DNA from: Mesostigma viride
Lineage: Eukaryota > Streptophyta > Mesostigmatophyceae > Mesostigmatales > Mesostigmataceae
Direction: 5' to 3'
NCBI GenBank assembly: GCA_009746045.1
Contig: RPFO01000165.1
Location: forward strand, 4,740,692-4,804,691
Length of the DNA: 64,000 nt
The stretch's first letter is position 1, and each line of letters opens with the position of its first letter. Below are positions 1 to 10,496 of the stretch, piece after piece. A program made the translations under genes and the position numbers. A model generated the notes under the pieces. That model saw only the letters and a list, made by a program, of their open reading frames with translations, was not told the origin of the DNA and did not search any database.

Positions 1-1220
1 AGTTGCCGTAGTACTGAACAGCTTGGGGCGCGTTATGGCTTGATAGAATCGCCACAGAATGCCCTTTTCAACGACACCTCAACGGGCTTAAACAGATGAG
101 TCGTTAAAAAGATATGCGCACTGACGAGCTGGCCAGGTAGGTCGGTGCGAACTCGAGTAACTTTTGCACCAGGATGCCGATGACAGCGTTCTTGGCGGCG
201 TTGAAACGAGGACGATGTGACGCTTCCAACGCATCTAAGAGTGGTGAAAAACAATGTCCCAGTCAAAAGATCTGCACGCTCAAAGTTGGGTACCTGGCTG
301 CAGGCCGACCGCTCAAAAAACGGGATCCGGAAAGTGCGGCTTTTGGAGAAACGGTTTACGGCTCAAGAAATGGGTTCATGGGTCACTCCCATACCGATAC
401 CATGTTGAAATATTAAAGGTGGAGGAGGAAAGATCTTTTGACCCCTTGTTACCCAATGTGATGACAGCCACAAAATATTGCTTGGTTGATTAAATATATT
501 ACCTTGGGGTTGGTCTCCAACTAGGAGGTAGGCCTCAACTAGAGGTTAATCCCATCCAACTAGGATGGGCTTGGGCAAACTATGCCACTACACAATCTCA
601 ACGAGAGACTGTTGCATACTCAACTAGAGCATGTCTTTTGTCTACCAACTAGGCAGCCATACCCAACTAGGGCTTACCCATACACATGGGGACCAACTCG
701 GTAAATTTCTCGTGTACCATGAGTCACTTATGTGGAAGGGACAAAGTCCTTCAGTGGCGGCTACACTGTTTGCTACCGTTGATCCATTACAAATCTTACG
801 GTACGAAATTGAGCAAACTTTTCACCACAAGTGACGGTGACCAACATTAGTTGGCACGACGTTATGGCATGCGGGGACTAGGCCACAGCGCCTCCTAGGC
901 AGCGCCAGAAACGTACAATAGTTCACTATAGAAATTCATGCAACCACTAGCATGTCCATAAATGATATGCGTATTTAGTGCCGAGGTACAGGGCTAACTT
1001 GTATACTCACTCAACTCTTTTCAATAAGAAAACAAGCGCCGTAAAGGACACGGCAAGCACTACCTAGCCCTCACAATCTTGGCCAGAAATACGGTGGGCG
1101 GAAGCGATTATTAAGGACGCATTCCTAATTATTCCCCCGTTTACAGAAAGTTGGCCACAACATTAAATGGGCTAGCAAACGGGCACATCCAGGATTATCT
1201 AAAATCCTGACAGTCTGACA
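1..1220. other. Non-coding stretch, no gene recognised
   Basis: No reading frame here resembles a known protein, and the short open frames overlap on both strands without codon-like bias. The one organised feature is the hairpin cluster at 515-702, listed separately. The stretch ends at the 3' terminal block of a LINE near 1,225. Confidence 0.5.
515..702. repeat. Cluster of mini-hairpins with a constant AACTA loop
   Basis: Six small palindromes share the pentaloop AACTA but have different, internally complementary stems: CTCC/GGAG (515-527), CCTC/GAGG (533-545), CCCATCC/GGATGGG (551-569), CTC/GAG (619-629), CC/GG (645-653) and CCC/GGG (662-672). Related forms are TCTC-AAC-GAGA (596-606) and ACC-AACTC-GGT (692-702). 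The loop is constant while the stems co-vary, so this is not an ordinary tandem repeat. Function is unknown. It could be a decayed repeat or an RNA or protein recognition array. Confidence 0.6.
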
Positions 1221-1224
1221 TTAA

Positions 1225-1322
1225 TTAATTTTCACGTAACTGCGTCACGTGAGCATGGGTCATGCATGTGAGCATAGGTCCTGAGGGAAACGAATATGAG
1301 ATGGGGTGGATGGTGGAGCTAT
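1225..1322 (-). repeat. LINE 3' end block
   Basis: A diverged copy of a block that recurs at 5,575-5,720, 8,030-8,115 and 10,358-10,440. Its core is CACGTGACTGCGTCACGTGAGC followed by a GGGATGGAATGGA-like stretch, and it ends in an ATTA-type tail. It lies directly 3' of the LINE reverse transcriptase remnant at 1.3-3.7 kb, so I read it as that element's terminal 3' UTR. Confidence 0.6.
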
Positions 1323-3700
1323 CTAGTTCCTAGTTACAGGGTTGCAGGCACCGCGGCCGGAATCGCTGTGCCTGCCAAACGTGGTCACACGCGGAGCCCC
1401 CACCGACTGGGGGGCGGCGTCCTTCATAACTGTCTGCCACCTATCTTTACGTGTCATGTGCCTCCATATTACAGACCAACCAGGGGGATCCCCGGGCGTG
1501 AGCCTGTCCCGTCGAGGGCAGCACATGTCCATGCCTAGCCTATGACGGAAAGTCTAGGCGACCTTGCCGCGCGCGGCCTGGGGAATGCGGCATGAGGACA
1601 AAACGCCCAGGCTGTGCGGGCTTGGTGCTAGCTAGTCTGTCGGAAGTGTCTACCTGATCTGTGCGGGCCAGGTGCCCGGCTAGGCCCAGGCGCCTGTGCC
1701 TAAGAATGTGGGAAACATATGGTAAATCAGCGTACAAATCCTCATTGCTAATGCAAACCAAAGGGGATGTTAAGGGCCTTGCGCAGCATCTTGGTGACGT
1801 TGCCGTCGAGTCGTTTCTCCAGCTCCTGCGTCAGTGTCCAGGTCTCGGCACTGTAGGTCAGGATCATCAGAATGACGACCTTGAAGAGGTCACGCTTGAC
1901 AATCCGGGGCAGGGCGGGGTTGCTCCACCAGTGGCGGTGGTCATAGAGTTGCGCCCACGCCATGCCTATCTGGGTCGTCATGTCGTCCTCGCAGTCGGGA
2001 AGCCAACTGTCCAGCAGCTTGAAGCGGCCTGAAGTAGGGTGATTGACCTCGGTGTCGTCCAATAGGCAGAGTGGGGACGGGGTCCCGGCCATGCAGACCG
2101 AGGGCCATGGCCTCCATTTTGGGGCTGATCTCTAGACCAACAGCACGGGCCTCGAGCGCCAGGCAGTCCAGCCAAAGTTGGGCAGACGCCGGCTTCTCAA
2201 TGAGCGTGATGTCTTTGGCACAGTTGAGGTCAGCTAGTAAATTCTGCCTGTCGGTCGGCCCCCCTTCCCCAAGCTCGTTCGTGATCACTAGGCCAGGGGC
2301 ACGGCAAGCCAGCAGAGCAAAGCGGGCACATGCCTGGCGCATAACATAATCCACTACAATAATGAACAGGTACGGTGACAGGACGCAACCTTGCCAGACG
2401 CCGGTCTGCAGTGGACATGGCCGGGTAATGCCGTGTTGAGTGCGCACCGAAGTGGTCGACCCCTCATACAGCGTGCGGATGACGGTAATCAGGGGAGTGG
2501 GTACGCGAGCGCGAGCAAGGACAGCCCATAGAGCGGCCCAGAGGACAGAATCAAAAGCCTTGATGAAGTCGATGAAGATCAAGATGGCGGGAAACTCACC
2601 AGGCTGCAGGGGTGCGATCTTGAAGAGGCGCCGCGCGACGAAGATGGCCATGACTGTGTTGCGCCCAGGCCGGAAGCCCATTTGGGTCTCCCCTAGGTGA
2701 CGGTGGAGAGCAGAACGAAGACGGTTGAGGATCATGCCCATGAACAAGTTGAGTGCGGCGCTCTGGATGCAGACTCCTCGGTAGTTGGCGGGGTCGTCAG
2801 GGGAACCTTTGTTTTTGTACAGCATAATACGGTAGCTGTGCTGCCACTCAGGAATCGGCGGCGCGTCGGCAAGCAGGATCTGGTTGCAGACATCAAGCAA
2901 GAACCCCGTGAGCGACGCCAGTTTACTGGGGCGGGGAGCTGGTCAGGTCCCACGGCGGCATAGAAGCGGCTTTGTTTGGCGGCGGTGCGCAGAGTTGTTT
3001 GGCAGCTCGGTCTCGGTGAATGGCGGTTGCTCGTTGGGGTCGGCCAGGGGCTCCGTCAGGGGCGGGTACGTGTAGTCCTGCTCGGTGGCGGGCGGCGTGG
3101 GCGGCGCAGGAACGCTCGCCGCCAGCGCCTGGCAGGCGGCCGCCAGTGGGTCGAGCGGCGAAGGCGGCGGGGGGGTGCCGAGCAGGCGGGACTTGGAGGA
3201 GTACCACAAGTCCAGCTGTTGTTGCTGTGAGCTGGACAACGTCTGGGCGCCGGCTGTGCGCGGCCTGCTGGCCGCTGGGTGTGGCGCAGGCGGATCCAGG
3301 CGTAGTGGCCTTGTTGATCCTCGAGGTGGGCGAAGTATTCGCGGACATGGAGGTCCTCCTGCTCCTTTGTCGCCTGACGGATGGCCTGACGGATGGCCTG
3401 ACGGATGGCCTGACGGATGGCCCAGTGGTATTCCGCCTTGAGGGAGGCGTAGCGGGCCTTGAGGGGGTTGTGGTTGTCTCACAGGGCTTGCCGCGCCTGG
3501 ATGACGGCGACGAGTCGGTGCAGGCTGGTGAAGCGGGGCGGGGGCGGGGGGGCAGCAGGGCCCCTGCCGCGGGCAGCTTGCCAGCGAGGTGCTGGAGGCC
3601 GGATGCCAGGCCGGCAGCGGGCAGCTGGGCGTGGCTGGCCGGGATGTCCAGCGCGTCGGCGAACTCCTCCGCCGCGCGCTTGTGGGCTAGTTTTTTCTGG
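1323..3700 (-). pseudogene. LINE (non-LTR) reverse transcriptase remnant, copy 1
   Basis: ORF2 remnant of a non-LTR retrotransposon, read right to left. It has a Pro-rich linker (about 3,480-3,000), reverse transcriptase blocks (2,900-2,150: NYRG, a GFRPGRNT-like block, DFIKAFDSV, GVWQGCVLSPYLF), a thumb-like part with a LTYSAETWTLT block (about 2,090-1,750), then a distal part with RLGLAGHLAR (1,760-1,540) and KDRWQTVMK (about 1,430). The pieces lie in different frames, so there are several frameshifts. The catalytic YADD seen in the sister copy at 6.9 kb has decayed to CAKD in LNCAKDITLIE, so this copy cannot be an active polymerase. No endonuclease domain is present, so it is 5'-truncated. 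Confidence 0.88.
3372..3419. repeat. 12-bp tandem repeat x4
   Basis: Four perfect copies of GCCTGACGGATG inside the LINE linker. The length is a multiple of three, so the expansion kept the frame and encodes a short Ser/Pro-rich (or Gly/His/Pro) repeat depending on frame. Confidence 0.9.
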
Positions 3701-3769
3701 GAAATCCCAGAGCTTGGTCATATTTCTCAAGCAACTGCAACTGAATTTTACCTCGACTAGGATGTGCCG

Positions 3770-4285
3770 AACTCTCAAACTCTCAAATTCTCAAAATTCT
3801 CACTTCATTCACGCCGGCGGACTACCTGCGGACTGCTTGACGCGGAGTCGCCGGGCTTCAACTTCTGTAACTTACCAAACTCGCCGCAAGATGCCGCCGC
3901 GCTTTTTTGTACTTATTTTGGTACATGGCTTGCGTTGGGTTCATCGACGAGCATCGACGGTGCCATCCGACGGCGGAGAATAAGTTCGCCACAGCACAGC
4001 GCGACGCAATGGCTCTTTTCCATGTACAACGTGAGATGCAAAGTCCGCAACGCTGACCGAAATTCCGTCCAACACCATCGTACAGTACTACCAGTCAACC
4101 TCAGCCCCCGCCCTCTGAGAATTTGAGAATTGATTCCGAGTAGCCGTAACTAAAGCATGCCTCTAATTGGTACGTACCCCCCGTTGTAACACCGTCCCCC
4201 CCCCCCCTAATAGAGTCATGCCTCTTATTTCATTTGAAGGTACCTCAGCCCCCGCCCTCTGAGAATTTGAGAATTGAGAACTCTG
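3770..4285. repeat. Dispersed repeat, inverted partner at 56.8-57.4 kb
   Basis: Bases 3,815-4,015 match, in reverse complement, the stretch at about 57,195-57,390. This includes the GTTGGGTTCATCGACGAGCA region and a GGCGGAGAATAAGTTCGCCA region. The ends carry CTCAAATTCTCA-type sequence in inverted orientation. Within it, a segment ending in CCCTCTGAGAATTTGAGAAT occurs twice (about 4,098-4,133 and 4,246-4,281). A third partial copy (AGATTAATTAAGAGGTACC) lies at 24.5 kb. No protein is encoded. It is probably a non-autonomous transposon, class not determined. Confidence 0.6.
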
Positions 4286-4954
4286 GAGCCAATTTTACCC
4301 CGACTGCAGTTTCCGCAAATCAGGAGGTGCCACGTGCTTACGAAAGTGCGAGGGGGATCGCAGACATCTGACATAAACGCAAGTAACCGACCGGAAACGA
4401 AAGCGAAAACGAAAAAAAGCCCAAGCTAGAAGCCTCTACTCTCCCTTTGGTGACGTCTACTTAAATACAACTATAGAATGTGAAGTAGTTCATGTTTGGA
4501 CAAGGGCCAGCTGGTAGGAGAAGTCATTTTTAATGTCAAGGGAAACTTTGACATTGTTTAGCTGTTTGACATCAAGAATATGTGAAGGAGCTGGCAAGCT
4601 TGTATGCATAGCAAACAAAGGATTTCATTTATTGGCTGTAGGGCAGTGCATCTGCTTCCTTGTGCCTGCGACACCGTTATCCGTTTCTTATTACCCCTTT
4701 CCTCTCCCTCCCAGTCAGGCCTGCCGTCTCACGAGGTCAGAGAATTTGGAAATTAAAATATATCAATTACTAAACAATAAACTCTTTCCTCTCCCTCCCA
4801 TTCAGACCTGCTGTATATGATTTCTGACTGTGCGTGCTTTGTCGAGCATAGGCTGCTGGTTTAACCAATTTTCTTTTAGGCTGCTGGTTTAACCAATTTT
4901 CTTTTCTTTTTTGTCCCCCCTTTACGCTTCTGGACGATCTGTGCCTTACGGCAG
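4286..4954. other. Probable intron of the GH35 gene, with a 28-bp duplication
   Basis: I see no coding exon here. A 28-bp segment starting AGGCTGCTGGTTTAACC is tandemly duplicated at 4,850-4,877 and 4,878-4,905, and a CTCTCCCTCCCA motif occurs near 4,703 and 4,790. The 3' part is a strong polypyrimidine tract ending in GCAG at 4,951-4,954, which fits the acceptor of the exon that follows. Confidence 0.45.
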
Positions 4955-5072
4955 GTACCATGTGCCACGGGACTGGCTGAAAACAGAGGACAACGTGGTG
5001 GTCCTATTCGAAGAGCTGGGGGGGGACATCTCCCAAGTTGCCATCAGGTTCATGGAACACGAGGACGTCTAG
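4955..5072 (+). CDS. GH35 beta-galactosidase, C-terminal exon (partial gene)
   Basis: After a polypyrimidine tract and a CAG acceptor, this frame starts YHVPRDWLK and continues through VVVLFEELGGD to a stop at 5,070-5,072 (38 codons plus stop). In plant-type glycoside hydrolase family 35 beta-galactosidases the block YHVPRSWL...N.LV.FEE.GG.P closes the C-terminal galactose-binding region. This matches it in order and spacing. The family removes terminal beta-galactose, usually from cell-wall polysaccharides, and is secreted. Upstream exons are not recognisable here: 3.77-4.29 kb is a repeat and beyond it lies LINE debris. The exon may be the end of a gene with long introns or a stranded fragment. 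Confidence 0.75.
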
Positions 5073-5140
5073 TGGGCTCCTTTATCTCTGCAGGATTAAT
5101 AAATTAATGCTACCAGTTGATTTATAAATGAACTGATCAA

Positions 5141-5215
5141 TTAACCCGTGTTTTTCCACAACATGATACATCGCGTTGTAGGGTTAGAACGCGATGTATT
5201 GCGTTGTAATCTGAC
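5141..5215. mobile_element. Orphan piggyBac-family terminus
   Basis: TTAA (5,141-5,144) is followed by CCCGTGTTTTT and then the subterminal sequence ACATCGCGTTGTAGGGTTAG, matching the right end of the piggyBac element that finishes at 22,487. The opposite terminus is not visible within several kilobases, so this is a truncated or diverged relative. Confidence 0.65.
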
Positions 5216-5560
5216 TCGTGGCAAACCCAGTAGGCATGAGATTTTAGGTCTTCAAATCGGTACGAAGGTCACATACATCCTAGAGAATCTAAAAAAAAGA
5301 TTGGTGCATTTTTGCAATTTTTTTGTGACGGCCGTACGCAAGAATCTACCACTGAACTTTGGTGTCAGCGCGGGTGAAGGAGTTGGTACGGATGCATCAT
5401 GGTTTCTGGGTGTGCCACGTGTCACCTTGCACCCCGATGTATTGCCTTATCGAGCCTAGCTCGGGTAATTGTAGACATCCCGATGAAAGAGAAAATGCGT
5501 CAAAAACCCAGCACCTCCCTCTCCGTGAGGCACGGACACAACAGGTTGTAAGAATTAAAT
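5216..5560. other. No gene recognised
   Basis: Small open frames only. The stretch follows the orphan piggyBac terminus and may be its degraded interior. A matching second terminus was not found. Confidence 0.35.
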
Positions 5561-5745
5561 AATTAATGAATGTACACGTGACTGCGTCACATGATCATAA
5601 GTCCTCAGTGGGAGGGGAACATGGGATGGAATGGATTAATTAATTAATTAATTAATAGACACGTGACTGCGTCACGGGAGCATAAGTCCTCAGTGGGAGG
5701 GGAACATGGGATGGAATGGATTGAATTGAATTGTAACATAACTCC
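5560..5745 (-). repeat. Two LINE 3' end blocks with (TTAA)n and (GAATT)n tails
   Basis: Two direct copies of the block CACGTGACTGCGTCAC...CATAAGTCCTCAGTGGGAGG lie at about 5,573-5,628 and 5,660-5,720. They are separated by (TTAA)n at about 5,635-5,658 and followed by GAATTGAATTG. These look like LINE 3' termini with microsatellite-type tails, one inserted next to or into another. Confidence 0.65.
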
Positions 5746-6024
5746 GTTGGGAGTATATGTAGCACACAGCCCTTGAGAGGGGGGCATATGGCCTATCATA
5801 CATCCTAAGCTACTTCCTGCAAGGGTGGGGATGTAAAGGACCCTTGCTCTAGGTGCACCAGGGCACTTGCATCCCCATGATCTTCAAGCTATGCCCAGCG
5901 AAGGGGGAGCCTGTCATGGGGGGGAAGATCAGCATAGCTATACAAAGAAGCTAGGGCATGGCGTCTCAGCAGAGAGTTACTCCCTGCATGGGCACAACAT
6001 AACTAAATAAAGCTAGGCATCCTG
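5746..6024 (-). repeat. LINE 3' UTR block (about 280 bp)
   Basis: From GGGAGTATATGTAGCACA to ATAACTAAATAAAGCTAGGC. The same block occurs in reverse at about 10,035-10,325 and again at about 14,272-14,540. Here it sits directly 3' of a reverse transcriptase ORF. In the other two places it sits directly 3' of an ORF1 with no reverse transcriptase. This links the three as one LINE family. Confidence 0.75.
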
Positions 6025-6044
6025 GAATGGATGGTATAAGCTAT

Positions 6045-7527
6045 CTAGGTCCTAGTTACAGGGGTGTGGGCACCGCGGCCCGAATCGCTATGAATGCCAT
6101 ACTTGGTCACACGCGGAGCCCCCACAGGCTTGGGGGTGGTCTCCTTCATCACTACTTGCCATCTATCCTTGCGCACCATCTGCCTCCATATTACAGACAA
6201 ACCAGGAGGCTGCCCGGGGGTGAGCCCGTCACGTCTAGTGTAGCACATGTCCATGCCGAGTCTATCACGAAAAGTCCACGGGTGGCGGCCCTGCCGCGCG
6301 CGGCCGGGGGCACGCCAGGTGAGGACATATCGCCCAGGCTGTGCGGGCTTGGTGCTAGCTAGTCTATCTGATGTATCTACCTGATCTGTGCGGGCCAGGT
6401 GCCCGGCTAGGCCCAGGCGCCTGTGCCTAAGAATGTGGGAAACATAGGGCAAATCAGCGTACAAATCCTCATTACTAATGCAAACCAAGGGGGATGTTAA
6501 GGGCCTTGCGCAGCATCTTGGTGACGGCGCCGTCGAGTCGTTGCTCCAGCTCCTGCGTCAGTGTCCACGTCTCGGCGCCCGGCGTAGGTCAGGATCGTCA
6601 GAATGACGACCTTGAAGAGGTCACGCTTGACGATCCGGGGTAGGGCGGGGTTGCTCCACCATGGCTGCAGCGGCGGTGGTCATGGAGGTGCGCCCACGCC
6701 ATGCCGATCCGTGTCGTCATGTCGTCCTCGCAGTTGGGAAGCCAACTGCCGAGCAGCTTGAAGCGGCCTGAAGGAGGGTAGTTGACCTCGGCATCGTCTA
6801 AGAGGCGGAGTGTGGGTGGGGGCCCTGCCATGCCGAGGGCCATGGCCTCCATTTTGGGGCTGATTTCTAGACCAACCGCCCGAGCCTCGAGCGCCAGGCA
6901 GTCCAGCCAAAGTTGGGCAGACTCCGGCTTCTCGATTAGCGTGATGTCGTCGGCATAAATGAGGTCAGCTAGTAAATTCTGCTGGTTAGTCGGCCCCCCT
7001 TCCCCAAGCTCGTTCGTGATCGCTACGCCAGGGGCACGGCCTGCAATGCTAGCAAAGCGAGCACGTGCCTGGCGCATAACATAATCCACGACAATAATAA
7101 ACAGGTACGGCGACAGGACGCAACCCTGCCAGACGCCGGTCTGCAGTGGGCAGGGCGGGGTAATGCCGTGTTGAGTGCGCACCGAAGTGGTCGACCCCTC
7201 ATACAGCGTGCGGATGACGGTAATCAGGGGAGTGGGGACGCGAGCGCGAGCAAGTACAGCCCATAGAGCGTCCCAGAGGACAGAATCAAAAGCCTTGATG
7301 AAGTCGACGAAGATCAGGATGGCGGGAAACTCACCAGGTTGCAGGAGAGCGATTTCCTCGAAGAGGCGCCGCGCGACGAAGATGGCCATGACGGTGTTGC
7401 GCCCAGGACGGAAGCCCATTTGACTTTCCCCAAGGTGACAGTCGAGAGCAGAACGAAGGCGGTTGAGGATCATGCGCATGAACAACTTGAGTGCGGCGCT
7501 CTGGATGCAGGCTCCTCTGTAGTCGGA
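6045..7527 (-). pseudogene. LINE reverse transcriptase, copy 2 (5'-truncated)
   Basis: Begins at 7,527 within the NYRG block, so the endonuclease and first RT motifs are missing. Present are GFRPGRNT, FVDFIKAFDSV, GVWQGCVLSPYLF, the intact catalytic LIYADDITLIE block (about 6,945-6,975) and the thumb region. An indel near 6,660 breaks the frame. The distal part resumes in an open frame at 6,488-6,045 with RLGLAGHLAR and KDRWQVVMK. The family copies its own RNA at a nicked target (target-primed reverse transcription). This copy keeps the YADD aspartates lost in copy 1 but is dead through truncation and frameshift. Confidence 0.88.
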
Positions 7528-7574
7528 AATGGAATGGATGATGCTAGCTATCTAGTTCGTCGCGTTGGTGACGA

Positions 7575-8115
7575 CTCGACGGCGCCGTCACCAAGATGCT
7601 GCGCAAGGCCCTTAACATCCCCTTTGGTTTGCACATTAGTAATGAGGATATGTACGCTGATTTGCCCTATGTTTCCCACATTATTAGGCACAGGCCGGCC
7701 TGGGCCTAGCCGGGCACCTGGCCCGCACAGATCAGGTAGATACATCAGATAGACCTAGCTGGCAACAAGCCCGCCCAGCCTGGGCGATATGTTCTCACCT
7801 CAGTGGCGTGCCCCCGGCCGCGCGCGGCAGGGCCGCCACCCGTGGACTTTTCGTGATAGACTCGGCATGGACATGTGCTACACTAGACGTGACGGGCTCA
7901 CACCCGGGCAGCCTCCTGGTTTGTCTGTAATATGGAGAGTGTGGGGGCTCCGCGTGTGACCAAGTATGGCATTCATAGCGATTCGGGCCGCGGTGCCCAC
8001 ACCCCTGTAACTAGGACCTAGATAGCTTATACCATCCATTCCATCCCATGTTCCGCTCCCACTGAGGGCTTATGCTCACGTGACGCAGTCACGTGTCTAT
8101 TAATTAATTAATTAA
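7575..8115 (+). pseudogene. LINE 3' fragment, opposite orientation, with tail
   Basis: The C-terminal coding part of the same LINE (KMLRKALNIPFGL region, GHLART, then SVIWR) in plus orientation. It is followed by the 3' end block and an (ATTA)n tail at about 8,097-8,115. Relative to copy 2 it lacks the KDRWQVVMK segment near 7,935. Having its own tail argues for a separate insertion rather than a 5' inversion of copy 2. Confidence 0.7.
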
Positions 8116-8305
8116 TGGAGGCAGATGGTGCGCAAGGATAGATGGCAAGTAGTGATGAAGAAGACCACCCCCAAGCCTGTGGGGGCTCCGCGTGTTACCA
8201 AGTATGGCATTCATAGCGATTCGGGCCGCGGTGCCCACACCCCTGTAACTAGGACCTAGATAGCTTACACCATCCATACCATACCAACAACAACAACAAC
8301 AACCT
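8116..8305 (+). pseudogene. LINE extreme 3' coding fragment
   Basis: Starts in the QMVRKDRWQVVMK-encoding region and runs through the LINE C-terminus to CCATACCATACC, then a short (CAA)n run. It follows the tail of the preceding fragment, a third piece of the same family in this cluster. Confidence 0.65.
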
Positions 8306-8479
8306 CCCACTGAGACTGGTTCACCTCCAGAGCCACGAGCCACGAGGTAGCCATGGCTGACGGCGGAGCTCATAACTTTCACGTTTGAGCACCGACTTTA
8401 GTCGTGAATATCACAATCGCTTCGTCTTTCTAAGACGCACATGCTGATATAATTTTCCGACGCTATTACGCAATATACG

Positions 8480-9901
8480 ATGAGCAAACGCCCATCGACG
8501 CAACGCAGCCTAACGGCTGCGCTCGGCAATGAAAATACGTCTGCAGCTCCGGCTGCAGCTTCGCCATCAGGGCCGGAAGGCAGTGGTGACACTAGTCGCG
8601 CACTGGTGGTCGCCCAGAACCCTCCCGGGCTCTCCTCGCCCTCTGCATCGCCTGACCCAAAGCGCAGTCGCCCAGGCGAACCTGGCTGGTCTGAGCGTGA
8701 TTTTGACGTGGACAGGCTCTTTACCAGCTTTGACCGGCGTCAACAGGCCTGCCTTTTTCGACATGCCACCCATCAAGATACTGGAGCTCGTATTTTACGG
8801 GTCACACGCCTCACTGCTGGCCCTGTGCCAGCAACTCCATTCCCACAGCCATTTTTTCCGCAACGGAGCCGTGACGGCCGGTTTTCCCACCGCGCATCTG
8901 ACGTCCCTTCATCGACCAACCTTGCCGGCTGGTCTCGCCACCGCCTTCAGCTCGCAGCTCTCTTTACCCTCACTAAGCGCTCGGCCGAGGACCTTCTGCA
9001 CCCCGCCCCCATTACCGAATCCACCTTCGTCCACCACTTCCACGCCGCCCTCTCACAGCACGTGACGCCCATTGCTGCAGATGTGGCGGCTATTGGCGGC
9101 ACGCTGGCTGCTGAGCTCCCCACCATCCCCACCGCCACCGCCGCCCTCCTCGCCTCCACCCCCCCACACACCTCCGCCTCCACCGACTCCATCACCGCCC
9201 AGCTCCGCGACATCGACCAGCGTCTTAACGGGACAACGCCATTGCTATCGAGGTTCTGCAGAACACCGCAGGCCTCACCGCCCAGGCGGTGAAGGACATT
9301 GCCGCCAAGCCAGCCCCGGCTGGCCTGGCCGGCGATGCTCCTCCCATCACCACCTGGGCGGACATGCTTAAGCAACACACCACCTCCACCACCTCCGCCG
9401 TCGCAGCCCAGCTTCAACGGCAGACGCTTGACCTCCGCGAGGAGGCCGAGCTCGCCAAGCGCAGCCTCAACGTCATTGTCAAGAATCTCAAGATCATTGG
9501 AGGAAGGTGAGAATTCCGAGAAGCTTGCGCGTGCTTTTGAGAGAGAAATCCTTGATCGCATGGGCCTTACTGGTGAGATCGAGCTGGTCGCCCACCGCCT
9601 TCCCCGCGCGCGGGGTAAGGCAGGGCCGCCCGGCCCGCTCCTTCTCACCTTTAAGACCCCGGCGGACAAGATTTCTTTTCTCAGACGCCGCAAGCGGCTC
9701 GAGAAGACTCTCTTCACCCTTGATGACGACTTGACCCTGGCGCAGCAACAACGGCGACGTGAGCTATGGCCGACCTACCTCCAGCTCCGGCAGACCAAGG
9801 CGGGCCAGCCGGTGTACTGGAAGGGGGCGGCCATCTACGTCGGCCACAAGCCCTGGCAGGCGACCCCCGCGGCCCCAGCGACTCCAGACGCCCCAGCTTA
9901 G
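8480..9901 (+). pseudogene. LINE ORF1 protein, frameshifted, copy 1
   Basis: Starts MSKRPSTQRSL with a Ser/Pro/Lys-rich N-terminus (SASPDPKRSRP, possible nuclear localisation). The C-terminal part has NVIVKNLKI, LARAFEREILDRMG, IELVAHRLPRARG, LLLTFKTPADKISFLRRR and TLDDDLTLAQQQRRRELWP. These follow the order of L1-type ORF1p RNA-binding and C-terminal domains (role: coat LINE RNA, nucleic-acid chaperone). The reading frame changes near 8,700, again near 9,230-9,290, and near 9,505. No reverse transcriptase follows: the stop at 9,899-9,901 is succeeded directly by the family 3' UTR. ORF1 identity is fairly sure; function is lost. Confidence 0.8.
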
Positions 9902-10357
9902 GGGAATACAGCAGTAGTAGTGTAGAATAGATAGACCGTGGCCATGTACATGTACGCCTCCTAGAGGCACTATCCCAGCTAAGCCACGCGCTTTACTTAA
10001 TCATGTACATGTGTGCCTATGATGAGCCACACTCCAGATGATGCCTAGCTTTATCTAGTTATGTTGTGCCCATGCAGGGAGTAACTCCCTGCTGAGACGC
10101 CATGCCATAGCTCTTGTATAGCCATGATGATCTTCCCCCACATGCCACGCTCCCCCTTAACTGGGCATAGCGCGATACATCATGAGGGTGCAGGTGCCTT
10201 GGTGCACCTACAGCAAGTGTTGTTTACATCCCCACCCTTGCAGGAAGTAGCTTAGGATGTATGATAGGCCATATGCCCCCTCTCAAGGGCTATGTGCTAC
10301 ATATACTCCCAACGGAGTTATGTTACAATTCAATTCAATTCAATTCAATTCAATTCA
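9902..10357 (+). repeat. 3' UTR and (CAATT)n tail of ORF1-only LINE
   Basis: 3' UTR of the 8.48 kb element. It contains the reverse complement of the 5,746-6,024 block and ends in TGTTACAATTCAATT with seven or so CAATT units (about 10,325-10,357). The tail marks a true retrotransposition 3' end. Confidence 0.7.
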
Positions 10358-10496
10358 ATCCATACCATCCCATGTTCCCCTCCCACTGAGAACTTATGCT
10401 CACGTGACGCAGTCACGTGTCTATTAATTAATAGGCCATATGCCCCTTCTCAAGGACTATGTGCTACAGATACTCCCAACGGAGTTATTCTGATCA
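10358..10496 (+). repeat. Nested LINE 3' end blocks
   Basis: A copy of the CACGTGACGCAGTCACGTG block with a short ATTA tail (about 10,425-10,435). It is followed by the last 50 bp of the 3' UTR block again (CATATGCCCC...CTCCCAACGGAG). This is a pile-up of 3' termini. Confidence 0.6.

Noticed and set aside
7527-8115. 5' inversion (twin priming) of LINE copy 2
   Set aside because: The inverted piece has its own 3' end block and (ATTA)n tail, which favours a separate insertion.
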